Assembly: GCF_003284895.1 (NCBI RefSeq)
Contig: NZ_QMDV01000002.1
Coordinates: forward strand, 899,466-963,465
Length of the DNA stretch: 64,000 nucleotides
Origin: Pontibacter arcticus
GTDB taxonomy: Bacteria; Bacteroidota; Bacteroidia; Cytophagales; Hymenobacteraceae
Reading direction: 5' to 3'
Of this stretch, positions 16,084 to 25,304 are shown in pieces. The first letter of the stretch is position 1; each line of letters opens with the position of its first letter. Made by a program: the position numbers and the translations under genes. The notes below the pieces were generated by a model that saw only the letters and a program-made list of their open reading frames with translations, searched no databases and was not told where the DNA came from.

Positions 16084-18285
16084 ATGAGCAACCAGGACAA
16101 ATCAACATCATCTGCATCTACCACTCATGTAAATGATAAAACCAAAAACGAGCAGCTGGATCAGTTCCGAAGAGGCGACGAAGGCGAATACATGACAACG
16201 GATCATGGGCTGCGCATTAACCATACCGATGATTCTCTGAAAGCCGGATCGCATGGGCCGACCTTGATGGAAGACTTTCACTTCCGTGAAAAAATGACCC
16301 ACTTCGACCATGAAAACATTCCGGAAAGAATTGTGCATGCGCGCGGTTCTGCGGCACACGGTTTCTTTCAGCCGTACGCTTCCATGGCCAAGTATACCAA
16401 AGCTAAATTCTTATCAGATCCGGATAAAAAGACACCGGTTTTTGTTCGGTTTTCTACAGTTGTTGGTTCGCGCGGTTCTGCAGATACAGTTAGAGATGGG
16501 CGAGGCTTTGCAACTAAATTCTATACTGAAGAAGGTAATTATGACCTGGTTGGGAACAACATTGCGCCGTTCTTTATCCAGGATGCAAATAAATTTCCTG
16601 ATTTGGTACATGCCATCAAGCCAGATCCGGATAATGAAATGCCCCAGGCTTCGGCTGCTCACGACACCTTCTGGGACTTCGCATCGTTGATGCCGGAAAC
16701 CACGCATATGATCATGTGGGTTTTATCCGACAGAGGTATTCCGCGCAGCTTCCGGATGATGGAAGGTTTTGGTGTGCATACTTTCCGGTTTATAAATGAG
16801 CAAGGTAAATCACGGTTTGTAAAATTCCATTGGCGGCCGTTATTGGGTACGCACTCACTTGTTTGGGACGAAGCCCAGAAGCTAGCCGGTAAAGACCCGG
16901 ATTGGCTGCGTCGCGACCTTTGGGAAGCTATTGATATGGGCGAGTATCCGGAGTATGAATTAAGTGTGCAGGTAGTAGAGGAAGAAGATGAATTTAAATT
17001 TGACTTCGATCTTCTGGATGCAACCAAACTGATTCCGGAAGAACTGGTGCCTTTAGAGCCGATCGGTAAAATGACGCTGAACCGTAACCCTGATAACTTC
17101 TTTGCTGAAACAGAGCAAGTGGCGTTCCACCCGGGCAACCTCGTGCCGGGAATAGATGTTACAAACGATCCGTTGCTGCAGGGTCGCTTATTTTCCTACC
17201 TCGATACGCAGCTTAACCGCTTCAACAGCACCAACTTTACCGAAGTACCTATAAACCGACCGGTTTGCCCGGTGCATAATAACCAACAAAACGGGTTTAT
17301 GCGCCAGACAATTAATAAAGGGAAAGCCAACTACTTCCCGAACTCCATCGGAAATGGTTGCCCGATGATGGCTCCAGAGAAAATGGGCGGTTACGTGCAC
17401 CACATGGAAAAAGTGGAAGGCCATAAAATACGTGCCCGCAGCGAGAGCTTTAATAACCACTACAGCCAGGCAACACTGTTCTGGAACTCTATGACACCAG
17501 CCGAAAAGAAACACATTGTAGAAGCAGCGCATTTCGAACTTGGCAAAGTAGAATCCTATGAAATACGCGAGCGCATGGTAGCCAACTTTTATAAAGTGGA
17601 TCCTGCATTTGCTAAACTCGTAGCCGATGGAATTGGTGTGGATGTGAAAAAAGGAGAAGACTCCCCATCTACAGGAAACTTCGTAGAAGACGAGGCATCT
17701 AAGAAAATCAAGAATGGAAAATCTGTAAAAGAATCTCCTGCGCTAAGTATGGAGAAAAATAAAGTAGCAACTGTTAAATCCAGAAAAGTAGCCATTCTGC
17801 TGGAAGACGGTTTTAACTACGATGAAGTAACCGAAATAAAAGAAGCCTTAACAAAAGCCGGAGCGAACGTTAAAATTGTTTCCAAAATCTTTAAGAACCT
17901 GCAGGCTTCTAACGGCAAAACCATGAAAGTTGATAAAAGCCATGTAACAACTGGTTCTATCATGTTTGATGCCGTTTATGTACCAGGTGGTGTGGCCAGT
18001 GTAGCAGCCATGAAAAAGCAGGGAGATGCGCTTCATTTTATACTCGAAGCTTACAAACACTGTAAAGCAATTGGTGCATCTACCGAAGGGATTGAGTTGA
18101 TCGAAGCGGCGCAATTGCCAGGTTTGATTGTTGCTAAAGCTAATACCGAAGAAATAGCTACTTCCAAAGGGATCATCACCGCTCGCAAAGGCGCCTCTGT
18201 CGAAGAGTTTACTTCTGCTTTCCTGGATGCGATCAGCAAGCACCGCCATTGGGAAAGAGAAGATAAAATAATGGTACCGGCTTAA
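16084..18285 (+). CDS. katE: Large-subunit (clade 2) catalase with C-terminal DJ-1/PfpI-like domain
   Basis: This is a haem catalase of 733 residues that converts hydrogen peroxide to water and oxygen. Seen: the distal haem histidine in ERIVHARGSAAHG (H85), distal asparagine in LVGNNIAPFFIQD, and the proximal tyrosine in RLFSYLDTQLNRFN. After a lysine-rich linker (about 530-560) comes a flavodoxin-like class I glutamine amidotransferase-type domain starting KVAILLEDGFNYDE, as in E. coli HPII. No signal peptide is seen, so it is cytoplasmic. It is monocistronic, with its own terminator. Confidence 0.96.
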   Translation: MSNQDKSTSSASTTHVNDKTKNEQLDQFRRGDEGEYMTTDHGLRINHTDDSLKAGSHGPTLMEDFHFREKMTHFDHENIPERIVHARGSAAHGFFQPYASMAKYTKAKFLSDPDKKTPVFVRFSTVVGSRGSADTVRDGRGFATKFYTEEGNYDLVGNNIAPFFIQDANKFPDLVHAIKPDPDNEMPQASAAHDTFWDFASLMPETTHMIMWVLSDRGIPRSFRMMEGFGVHTFRFINEQGKSRFVKFHWRPLLGTHSLVWDEAQKLAGKDPDWLRRDLWEAIDMGEYPEYELSVQVVEEEDEFKFDFDLLDATKLIPEELVPLEPIGKMTLNRNPDNFFAETEQVAFHPGNLVPGIDVTNDPLLQGRLFSYLDTQLNRFNSTNFTEVPINRPVCPVHNNQQNGFMRQTINKGKANYFPNSIGNGCPMMAPEKMGGYVHHMEKVEGHKIRARSESFNNHYSQATLFWNSMTPAEKKHIVEAAHFELGKVESYEIRERMVANFYKVDPAFAKLVADGIGVDVKKGEDSPSTGNFVEDEASKKIKNGKSVKESPALSMEKNKVATVKSRKVAILLEDGFNYDEVTEIKEALTKAGANVKIVSKIFKNLQASNGKTMKVDKSHVTTGSIMFDAVYVPGGVASVAAMKKQGDALHFILEAYKHCKAIGASTEGIELIEAAQLPGLIVAKANTEEIATSKGIITARKGASVEEFTSAFLDAISKHRHWEREDKIMVPA

Positions 18286-18294
18286 GTGCCATAA

Positions 18295-18348
18295 TAACCT
18301 ATAAAAAAAGCCCTTAGCTAATTAGTTAAGGGCTTTTTTTATAGGTTA
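18295..18348. terminator. Bidirectional terminator, 27-nt arms
   Basis: A near-perfect inverted repeat, with one G-T pair, is centred at 18321/18322 and has GCCCTTA cores flanked by A and T runs. It separates catalase (plus) from the outer-membrane protein gene (minus). Confidence 0.92.
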
Positions 18349-18350
18349 AC

Positions 18351-19613
18351 TTACTTTAACTGGTAGCCCAGCATGATTCCGAACATGGTTTTGGGAGAAC
18401 CGATTGCCTGGACTTCAGATACGCCATTTCCTCTTTCAAGCCTGAATTCGGTTATCATATTTTTATAGCTTAAACCAGCTCCAACAACCCACGCCTGCTC
18501 ATGCTTCCGGATACCGTTAACTGCTTCCACAGTTTTTTCGGACTGCACAGAGTAAAAATTCCGGTTTATTACCTTTTCATTGGTATGATTAAAGACAAAG
18601 TTATTGGCAACACCTGCATTGATAAATGGCTTAACAGCTCTTTCTTTTAACTGATACCGTAGCATTGCCGTTAGCCCAATGCCTTGCACTCCAATTTTAG
18701 AACTGGACGTAAAATAATTCTCGCTGGAGATACGCTCTTCGTAATCGCCTGTTACAGAATACGCTTTCCACAACAGTTCGGTATAAATAGACCAGCGTTG
18801 ATGCAACCTCGGAACCACGAAATTAAATGCAACACCTGCAGTATAACCTGTACCATCAAAAGCAGTTTTAACCAGTTCATTCTTATCATCGCCTGTAAAC
18901 TTAAGGGCAGTGCTAAAACCACCCGCCATTAAGGCTATTTCGGTTTCAAATTTCTCGTCAGGCGCCACATAGGTTGGAGTGGTTGCTGATGGTTTACATT
19001 CATTATAGCCAACCACCAGGTTTCTTATAGCTTTAGTGCTGAAACGTAAAGCAGAAATTTTACTTTTGATGGCTTCGCAACCTACCATCATACTTTGAAG
19101 CGTATCTTTAAAAGCTTCCTCCTGTGTCATATAATTCAGGCCATTAACTTCTACTTTATTTTTTAACAAAAGCAATTCTTTCGGCTGGCCCGCTCCCTCT
19201 TGTACAAATAAGTGTTCTTTTCCGCTTTCGCTTTTCAGATAATATAAATTAAGACTCCCTTTTGCCATCACTTTCATAAATACGGTATCGGTTTCTACTA
19301 CCTGAGGGGTTGTAACCTTGATCATATTTTCATGCACACGCGACTTATTTACCGGCAATACAAATCGCTCATAGATGTCGCCGCCTGTTAACCCAAACGC
19401 CTGCAACTGTTCAATACTTTTGGTTTGAGTATCGCCCTGTTTGCCACTACCAGAAACAATAATGGTTTTCGGGTTTTTGCTCCAGTTCTTGTTCTCAATA
19501 AAACAGCTAACCGAGTCTTGTTGGTTGGTAACATAATATCCCTGCACAAACTTATTCTGAGCCTGTACCGAGATTGCAATAAAGATTAAAAAACTAGTAA
19601 AGATTGCTTTCAT
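18351..19613 (-). CDS. Secreted outer-membrane beta-barrel-like protein
   Basis: The 420-residue protein has a signal peptide (IFIAISVQAQ), an N-terminal half of unknown fold that resembles tail-specific periplasmic regions, and a C-terminal half with alternating strands (YTAGVAFNFVVP, WSIYTELLWKAY, FGIMLGYQLK) ending in a residue pattern typical of small outer-membrane barrels. I cannot assign a function. Its stop codon abuts the shared terminator; the start is at ATG 19613. The DHS-like gene upstream on the same strand is separated by a terminator, so it is probably transcribed alone. Confidence 0.8.
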   Translation of the reverse strand: MKAIFTSFLIFIAISVQAQNKFVQGYYVTNQQDSVSCFIENKNWSKNPKTIIVSGSGKQGDTQTKSIEQLQAFGLTGGDIYERFVLPVNKSRVHENMIKVTTPQVVETDTVFMKVMAKGSLNLYYLKSESGKEHLFVQEGAGQPKELLLLKNKVEVNGLNYMTQEEAFKDTLQSMMVGCEAIKSKISALRFSTKAIRNLVVGYNECKPSATTPTYVAPDEKFETEIALMAGGFSTALKFTGDDKNELVKTAFDGTGYTAGVAFNFVVPRLHQRWSIYTELLWKAYSVTGDYEERISSENYFTSSSKIGVQGIGLTAMLRYQLKERAVKPFINAGVANNFVFNHTNEKVINRNFYSVQSEKTVEAVNGIRKHEQAWVVGAGLSYKNMITEFRLERGNGVSEVQAIGSPKTMFGIMLGYQLK

Positions 19614-19712
19614 ACAGAAGGGTTTTGGTTAAAAATAATCTCAGTTATACATTTCGCTTGTAATATATAGTTTATAATTAATTAAAAATAATTTATTGAA
19701 ATTCATAGACAT

Positions 19713-19748
19713 AAAAAAAAGCCAGCAGGGTCCTGCTGGCTTTTTTTA
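19713..19748 (-). terminator. Terminator of the deoxyhypusine-synthase-like gene
   Basis: Sixteen-bp arms (AAAAAAAGCCAGCAGG and complement) almost touch, and are T-rich on both strands. It lies 16 nt after the stop codon at 19764. Confidence 0.9.
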
Positions 19749-19763
19749 TACTTGAAGATATAA

Positions 19764-20741
19764 TTACATATCCAATACAATAGCAAAAATAAGTGGCGCC
19801 ACAATCGTAGCATCCGACTCGATCATGAATTTAGGAGTATCTTTCCCTAATTTGCCCCATGTGATTTTCTCATTTGGCACAGCACCTGAGTATGAGCCGT
19901 AGCTGGTTGTAGAGTCAGAGATCTGAGCAAAATAACCCCAAAGCGGAACCCCTGTACGCTGAAGATCCTGGTGCAGCATTGGTACCACGCAGATCGGGAA
20001 ATCGCCGGCAATACCACCACCAATCTGGAAGAAACCGATTGTTGATTCTTCTGTTGCAGTCTGGGTATAAAAGTCAGCCAGGTACATCATGTACTGTATA
20101 CCCGTTTTCATGGTATGCACATTTTTGATGTCGCCGCTGATGACGTGGCCAGCATAGATATTACCTAGAGTGGAGTCTTCCCAGCCCGGGCAAATGATCG
20201 GAAGGTTTTTCTTGGCAGCTTCCAGCATCCAACTGTTCTTCGGATCGATCTGGTAATACTGCTCTAACTCACCAGACAATAGAATCTGATAGAAGAACTC
20301 ATGCGGGAAGTATGATTCACCAGCTTTATCTGCTTTTTCCCAGTACTTCAATACAACGTGCTCTAAACGGCGCATTGCCTCTTCTTCCGGAATACAGGTA
20401 TCGGTAACACGGTTCAGGTGGCGGCTTAAAAGCTCTTCTTCATCAGCGGCAGAAAGCTCACGGTAATGTGGTACACGCTCATAAAAATCATGGGCCACCA
20501 GGTTAAAGATATCTTCTTCCAGGTTAGCGCCCGTGCAAGAAATAGCGTGAATTTTATCCTGACGAATCATTTCTGCCAGAATAATGCCCAGCTCAGCTGT
20601 AGACATAGCACCTGCTAAGGTAACCAGCATTTTGCCACCATTATTCAGGTGCGTTTTGTATCCTTCAGCTGCATCTATTACAGAGGCTGCATTGAAGTGC
20701 TTGTAGTGTTTCTTTAAGAAATTTGTTACTTCCATGTTCAT
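19764..20741 (-). CDS. Deoxyhypusine synthase family protein
   Basis: This is an NAD-dependent aminobutyl-transferase fold of about 325 residues. Seen: the N-terminal VTLAGAMSTAELG and SCTGANLEEDIF segments that bind NAD, the IGGGIAGDFPIC region, and near the C-terminus GKLGKD with the WGK lysine corresponding to the catalytic lysine of eukaryotic DHS. Bacteria have no hypusine on EF-P, so the substrate is probably a free polyamine, as in homospermidine-synthase-like members; this is inference. I chose the ATG at 20741 (a second ATG at 20735); a longer form from 20762 would use TTG. Confidence 0.9.
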   Translation of the reverse strand: MNMEVTNFLKKHYKHFNAASVIDAAEGYKTHLNNGGKMLVTLAGAMSTAELGIILAEMIRQDKIHAISCTGANLEEDIFNLVAHDFYERVPHYRELSAADEEELLSRHLNRVTDTCIPEEEAMRRLEHVVLKYWEKADKAGESYFPHEFFYQILLSGELEQYYQIDPKNSWMLEAAKKNLPIICPGWEDSTLGNIYAGHVISGDIKNVHTMKTGIQYMMYLADFYTQTATEESTIGFFQIGGGIAGDFPICVVPMLHQDLQRTGVPLWGYFAQISDSTTSYGSYSGAVPNEKITWGKLGKDTPKFMIESDATIVAPLIFAIVLDM

Positions 20742-20876
20742 TAGCTTTAAGTACCCATCCAAAATAAGAGTACCTGAGTCCGCAAGTTATTAATTATTCC
20801 TGATTTATACTTTACGGTATGTATCGTGTAGCAGTTCAAACTACCAGACATACTTGTAAAATCACTAAATTACTGT

Positions 20877-21419
20877 TTAGCTGGCAGGCTTCTCGATGAT
20901 GAGGTTATGGTTGGTGTAGATACAAATATCGGCTGCAATGTTCAGGGATTCTCTTACCATTTCTTCGGCTGTTAAATGCGGCGCGTGTTTCTTTAAAGCC
21001 AATGCAGCGGCATGCGCATACATACTGCCGGAGCCGATCGCGGCAATCTGGTTGTCTGGCTCCAATACATCGCCTGTACCTGAAATAATAAGCAACTCGT
21101 CTTTATTGGCTACTACCATCATGGCTTCCAGCTTGCGGAGGTACTGGTCTTTGCGCCAGTCTTTGGCCAGTTCAATGGCAGCACGCTTCATGTTACTTTG
21201 GTAAGCGTTCAGTTTTTCCTCGAAGCGCTCCAGTAAGGTAAATGCATCGGCAGTAGAGCCGGCAAAACCGGTTACTATCTTTCCATCCAATAGCTTCCGT
21301 ATCTTTTTTACATTGCTTTTTGCTATATGCTTGTCCATTGTTGCCTGGCCATCAGCACCCAAAGCTACTTCGCCGTTATGGTATATGCCACATACTGTAG
21401 TTGATCTTATCTTCGTCAT
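20877..21419 (-). CDS. hslV: ATP-dependent protease peptidase subunit HslV
   Basis: HslV is the threonine peptidase of the HslUV proteasome-like complex. Seen: a short propeptide MTKIRS followed by TTVCGIYHNG, so the nucleophile is probably Thr7 after processing, as in some Gram-positive and Bacteroidota members; ALGADGQATM, and GFAGSTADAFTLLERFE, both family hallmarks. The protein has 180 residues, the usual length. The partner ATPase gene hslU is not adjacent and not in the window. Confidence 0.96.
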   Translation of the reverse strand: MTKIRSTTVCGIYHNGEVALGADGQATMDKHIAKSNVKKIRKLLDGKIVTGFAGSTADAFTLLERFEEKLNAYQSNMKRAAIELAKDWRKDQYLRKLEAMMVVANKDELLIISGTGDVLEPDNQIAAIGSGSMYAHAAALALKKHAPHLTAEEMVRESLNIAADICIYTNHNLIIEKPAS

Positions 21420-21829
21420 AGTAAAGTTAAAATTAAATGTTAAGTTACGCAGGTAACCGCTCTGTCTGGTAAAGCTAATCGTTTATCAAATAAAAAGCCA
21501 GATGCGTGCTTCGTGCCAAACTGTCTTACCTTTTTGATCAAGTGTTAAGCATTCTTAGTACAATTATTTATTGCACTAAGAATGCTAAAGATTTTTTTAA
21601 AAATAACTTTTAAATTTCACTTCAAAGGATGGCTTTGCTGCGAAAAAGCACGTAAACACTGCAGTCGAATAATAATATTCTGATCGGACGGTACATCATT
21701 TTTAAAAACAGCTTACAGTCAAATAGTTATAATTTATACTTTCTTAACTAGATAAACAATAAGCAGCTTTAAGGATATACAACTGAAAATTTGGTTTATG
21801 CAGCATCCCAAAATTCATTCATACTTTTC
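21420..21829. other. Spacer between hslV and ATP-grasp gene with an orphan hairpin
   Basis: About 410 nt with no convincing ORF. It contains a terminator-like hairpin at 21548-21586 that follows no plus-strand gene. The rest is AT-rich, with a TATACTT word at about 21736. Confidence 0.55.
21548..21593 (+). terminator. Orphan terminator-like hairpin
   Basis: Sixteen-nt arms (21548-21563 and 21571-21586, one mismatch) with a 7-nt loop are followed within 5 nt by TTTTTTT on the plus strand. No plus-strand gene ends upstream, so it may end a small RNA or antisense leader of hslV. Confidence 0.45.
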
Positions 21830-22699
21830 ATGTTACGAGCTTTAATTAACAAACTAAGCACTAGAGCCACCAGAGAAAACAAGGAGTTCTCTAAACGCAT
21901 CCTTTTCAGACATAAAACTTTTTGGGAAGCACCTGAAGCCGAAACTGTCCGAAACACAGTAATGCATGCCACCGATCCGATCGAGAAATGGCAGGATGTA
22001 AAGCATTGGCAACGCAAGCTTAGTAACAAGTATAACTCCAGGGAGTTTGCAAAAAAACATGGCTGCCGTGTAGCCGAACTATACTGGAAAGGCCGTGACA
22101 TCGAAAATATTCCGTTCGATACCCTCCCTAACCATTTTGTGATCAGGCCAACCATTGGTTACTCCTGTGGTATGGTTTTCCTGATGAGTAATGGCTTGAA
22201 CCTGATGGATAAAAAAACTTATACTCCTGAAGACCTGAAAGCAGAGCTTAAAAAAGGTATAGATGAAAATCCGTTGGTAGAGTTTTTAATTGAGGAATTT
22301 GTCAGGACAGAAGCCGGCGAATACGAAATACCAAAAGATTATAAATTATACTTGTTTAACGGCGAACTGGCGACCATACAGGTTATTAACCGGACCAGCG
22401 CAAAAAGTGGTTCTCAGAGCTCTTTCGATGAAAACTGGAACCTGCTGGAAAAGCACACAAACGTATATGCCTATGGCGGTTACAGAGAACCTCCGGCTTG
22501 CCTGCAGGATATTATTGAACAAGGCAAAAGGTTAAGTAAAGCCTATGGTATTTTTGTGAGGATAGACTTTTATGCCACCGATAAAGGCGCCGTGTTCGGA
22601 GAGTTTACGCCTACACCTGCCAGGGGTATGGGCTTTACAGATTATGCAAATAAACGCTATACCGCATTCTGGGACAAGCATTGTGCAGGTAAAATATAA
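21830..22699 (+). CDS. TupA-like ATP-grasp protein
   Basis: The 289-residue protein resembles the ATP-grasp fold enzymes of the TupA family, named for teichuronopeptide synthesis and often found in polysaccharide gene clusters. Seen: YNSREFAKKHGCRVAELYW near residue 65, FVIRPTIGYSCG (nucleotide-binding loop region), EFLIEEFV, and a C-terminal FVRIDFYA-GEFTPTPA segment with the metal-binding acidic residues. It probably ligates an amino acid or other carboxylate to a glycan or lipid acceptor (inference). The start was set at the ATG 21830; the longer frame from 21791 would need TTG. It stands alone, facing the E2 gene across a shared terminator. Confidence 0.78.
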   Translation: MLRALINKLSTRATRENKEFSKRILFRHKTFWEAPEAETVRNTVMHATDPIEKWQDVKHWQRKLSNKYNSREFAKKHGCRVAELYWKGRDIENIPFDTLPNHFVIRPTIGYSCGMVFLMSNGLNLMDKKTYTPEDLKAELKKGIDENPLVEFLIEEFVRTEAGEYEIPKDYKLYLFNGELATIQVINRTSAKSGSQSSFDENWNLLEKHTNVYAYGGYREPPACLQDIIEQGKRLSKAYGIFVRIDFYATDKGAVFGEFTPTPARGMGFTDYANKRYTAFWDKHCAGKI

Positions 22700-22721
22700 G
22701 CTGATTTTAAATATTTAAACC

Positions 22722-22765
22722 AAAAAGTAAGAGCCTCTCCTTAATTGGAGAGGCTCTTACTTTTT
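22722..22765. terminator. Bidirectional terminator, 19-bp perfect arms
   Basis: Arms at 22722-22740 and 22747-22765 pair perfectly (core AGAGCCTCTCC) around TTAATT. It separates convergent ATP-grasp and E2 genes, and an AAGTATA-type word follows (AAAGTATA at 22768). Confidence 0.93.
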
Positions 22766-22786
22766 ATAAAGTATAGATTTGCGCTG

Positions 22787-24496
22787 CTATACCAGAATTC
22801 TTACCGGATTTTCCAGTAGGTTTTTAAATGTTTGCAGGAAAGCAGAACCAACGGCCCCATCTACCACGCGATGATCGCAGGATAAAGTTACCTTCATCAC
22901 ATTACCAATCCGGATTTCGCCATTGCGCACAACAGGCTTTTGCTTGATCGCGCCAACTGCCATGATACAAGCATCCGGAGAGTTGATAATAGCTGTAAAT
23001 TCTTCGATACCAAACATACCTAAGTTTGAAATGGTAAAGGTATTTCCTTCCCACTCAGCAGGCTGCAGTTTCTTGTTTTTAGCTTTTCCGCCCAGTTCTT
23101 TCACTTCACTGGCAATAGCAGACAATGATTTGATATCAGCATTACGCACAACCGGTACCAGCAGGCCTTCTTCCACAGCCACAGCCACACCAATATTGAT
23201 TTGCTTGTTGTAGCGGATTTTATCTCCTAACCAAGATGAGTTTACAGCCGGATGCTGACGCAAGGCAGCAGCAGCAGCTTTTATCACCAGGTCGTTAAAT
23301 GAAATCTTAACCGGTGATACTTCATTCATACTGGCGCGCGCTTCCATTGCCTTATCCATGTCTATTTCCATGGTGAGGTAGAAGTGCGGTGCCGTGAACT
23401 TACTTTCTGACAGACGGCGGGCAATTACCTTGCGCATCTGCGATACGTTCACTTCTTCAAAATCAGCAGCAGGTGCGCTGGCAGGAGCTGCAGCTGGTTT
23501 GCTTTGTTGCGGCGCAGCCTGTTGCTGGGTCGCAGCAGCCGGTTTATAGTTTTCAATATCACGCAGCACAATGCGACCGCCTTCAGCAGAACCTTTTATA
23601 TCAGCCAGGTTAAGGCCTTTTTCTTTGGCAAGCTTTTTAGCTAACGGAGAGGCTTTGATGCGGCCACCTTCTGAAGTTTGCGATTCGTTAGCAGCCGGAG
23701 CTTCGGCGGGTACACTTACCTCATCTGATTTATCTGATCTGGCAGCCTCAACACTTGTATCGATCGCTTCGTCTGTCTGTGCGTTTTCCTGGCGTTCCTG
23801 TGTATCATCAGAACCAGCCGAGCTTCCACCTTCCAACAGCGCTTTATAATCAGCACCTTCCTCGCCTATTACAGCTATTACAGCATCCACCGGAACAGAG
23901 TCGCCGGCAGTTACGCCTGTGTAAAGCAGTGTGCCATCTTCATAAGATTCCAGCTCCATGGTTGCCTTGTCCGTTTCCACTTCAGCCAGTACATCACCGG
24001 ATTTAACTTTATCACCGGTTTTTTTCAGCCAGTTTACCAGTACGCCTTCCGTCATGGTATCGCTCATTTTCGGCATCCGGATAACAGACGCTTTGATGTT
24101 GCTGGTATCTACCGTTGTTTTGGCAGCCGGCGCTTCGGCTTTCGCAGCAGCAGGTTTTACTTCCTCTTTTTTTGGAGCGCTGGCCTTTTCTTCTTTTGGC
24201 TCATTGGCTGCTGGTGCAGCTTTCGCATCTCCGCCAAGCAGCGCAGCGAAATCTTCGCCTTCTTTCCCGATCACAGCGATCAGGGCATCAACCGGCACAC
24301 TTTCACCTTTCTTCGGACCAATGTACAACAATGTACCATCCTCATAAGACTCCAGTTCCATAGTGGCTTTGTCAGTTTCTACTTCAGCCAGTATATCGCC
24401 TGAGCTCACTTTATCACCTACATTTTTAAGCCAGGATGCAATAACCCCTTCGGTCATTGTGTCACTCATCTTCGGCATTCGGATCGCTTCAGCCAT
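22787..24496 (-). CDS. Pyruvate dehydrogenase E2, dihydrolipoamide acetyltransferase
   Basis: This is the core acyltransferase of a 2-oxoacid dehydrogenase complex, 569 residues. Seen in order: two lipoyl domains each with ETDKATMELES (lipoylated K43 and K177), joined by Ala/Pro/Lys-rich linkers, a peripheral subunit-binding domain (KASPLAKKLAKEKGLN), and a catalytic domain with DHRVVDGAVG carrying the active-site histidine. Two lipoyl domains and the GMFGIEEFTAIINSPDACI motif point to pyruvate as substrate. It has its own TTTG-N19-TAATTTTG promoter. The E1 gene at 38.8 kb is separate and may serve another complex. Confidence 0.94.
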   Translation of the reverse strand: MAEAIRMPKMSDTMTEGVIASWLKNVGDKVSSGDILAEVETDKATMELESYEDGTLLYIGPKKGESVPVDALIAVIGKEGEDFAALLGGDAKAAPAANEPKEEKASAPKKEEVKPAAAKAEAPAAKTTVDTSNIKASVIRMPKMSDTMTEGVLVNWLKKTGDKVKSGDVLAEVETDKATMELESYEDGTLLYTGVTAGDSVPVDAVIAVIGEEGADYKALLEGGSSAGSDDTQERQENAQTDEAIDTSVEAARSDKSDEVSVPAEAPAANESQTSEGGRIKASPLAKKLAKEKGLNLADIKGSAEGGRIVLRDIENYKPAAATQQQAAPQQSKPAAAPASAPAADFEEVNVSQMRKVIARRLSESKFTAPHFYLTMEIDMDKAMEARASMNEVSPVKISFNDLVIKAAAAALRQHPAVNSSWLGDKIRYNKQINIGVAVAVEEGLLVPVVRNADIKSLSAIASEVKELGGKAKNKKLQPAEWEGNTFTISNLGMFGIEEFTAIINSPDACIMAVGAIKQKPVVRNGEIRIGNVMKVTLSCDHRVVDGAVGSAFLQTFKNLLENPVRILV

Positions 24497-24542
24497 AAAA
24501 TATCGTATTGTTTAGATCGCCCTGAGGCTTGAATGTTCTGCC

Positions 24543-24573
24543 CAAAATTAGATTTAAAAATATTTTATTCAAA
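24543..24573 (-). promoter_or_regulatory. Promoter of E2 gene (TTTG-N19-TAATTTTG)
   Basis: On the minus strand TTTG (24573-24570) and TAATTTTG (24550-24543) are 19 nt apart and 46 nt before the E2 ATG, which matches the Bacteroidota primary-sigma consensus. Confidence 0.8.
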
Positions 24574-24627
24574 CTATACGCTGCTTATTTGTTCCTGAAG
24601 CGCCGTTCTACTCTTGAATACTCCAAA

Positions 24628-25245
24628 TTAGCGCAAATGCGCCACATCGCAATAACGTTTCACTGTAAACATGCTGCCGGTGTATTCTAACTGGTAAAGC
24701 CCGAGGTTCTGGTGTAAAAACTGGTCCATGCACCGGAGCGGGTAGCGAAGCAAATTGCTCAGAAAAATACGCATGGCGCGCCCGTGCATACAGATCAGAA
24801 CAGTTTCTTCTTCGGGCCTGTTCAGGAGCACATGCTCTATAAAAGGCTTTTGCCGCTCCGATACCAGTTCCGGACTTTCGCCGCCTTCAATGCAAATGCT
24901 TGTTTCGCCATCGCGCCAGGTCTGCAGTATGTTCCGGTAATATTCGTCTTCTTCGGGTGTGATGCGGGTGCCTTCGCGCGTGCCCCAGTTTATTTCGTTC
25001 AGGGCTTCATACTTTTCATGCGGAATACCCAGATCAATAAACTGCTGCACCGATTGCACGCTTCGCTGTAAATTGGAAGTATAAATCTTATCGAACGGAA
25101 TACCCTTGTAAGCTTCAAAAAACTGTTGGGCCTGTTGCCAGCCGCGTGCGTTAAGTTCAGAATCCACGCCACTCCCCTGCACAATACTCTGGAGGTTATA
25201 ATCTGTCTGGCCGTGGCGGATGAGGTATACTTTCTTGCTATTCAA
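24628..25245 (-). CDS. Histidine phosphatase family protein
   Basis: This is a 205-residue phosphoglycerate-mutase-like phosphatase. Seen: the phosphohistidine motif YLIRHGQTDYN, EINWGTREG, and the second catalytic histidine in ICMHGRAMRIFL. Substrate is unknown; family members act on sugar phosphates, nucleosides such as alpha-ribazole phosphate, or phosphoproteins. The start is a TTG at 25245: the in-frame upstream stop is reached without any ATG, and a later start would remove the catalytic RHG. It is divergent from the menaquinone cluster. Confidence 0.9.
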   Translation of the reverse strand: MNSKKVYLIRHGQTDYNLQSIVQGSGVDSELNARGWQQAQQFFEAYKGIPFDKIYTSNLQRSVQSVQQFIDLGIPHEKYEALNEINWGTREGTRITPEEDEYYRNILQTWRDGETSICIEGGESPELVSERQKPFIEHVLLNRPEEETVLICMHGRAMRIFLSNLLRYPLRCMDQFLHQNLGLYQLEYTGSMFTVKRYCDVAHLR

Positions 25246-25304
25246 AATTCTTCTACTTTTGCTTTCTTATAAGTTAACGAGCGTAAATTTAGCTATCACA
25301 GCCA

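Noticed and set aside
22787..24496. Direct repeat within the E2 gene
   Set aside because: The repeat is explained by two lipoyl domains, normal for a pyruvate dehydrogenase E2.
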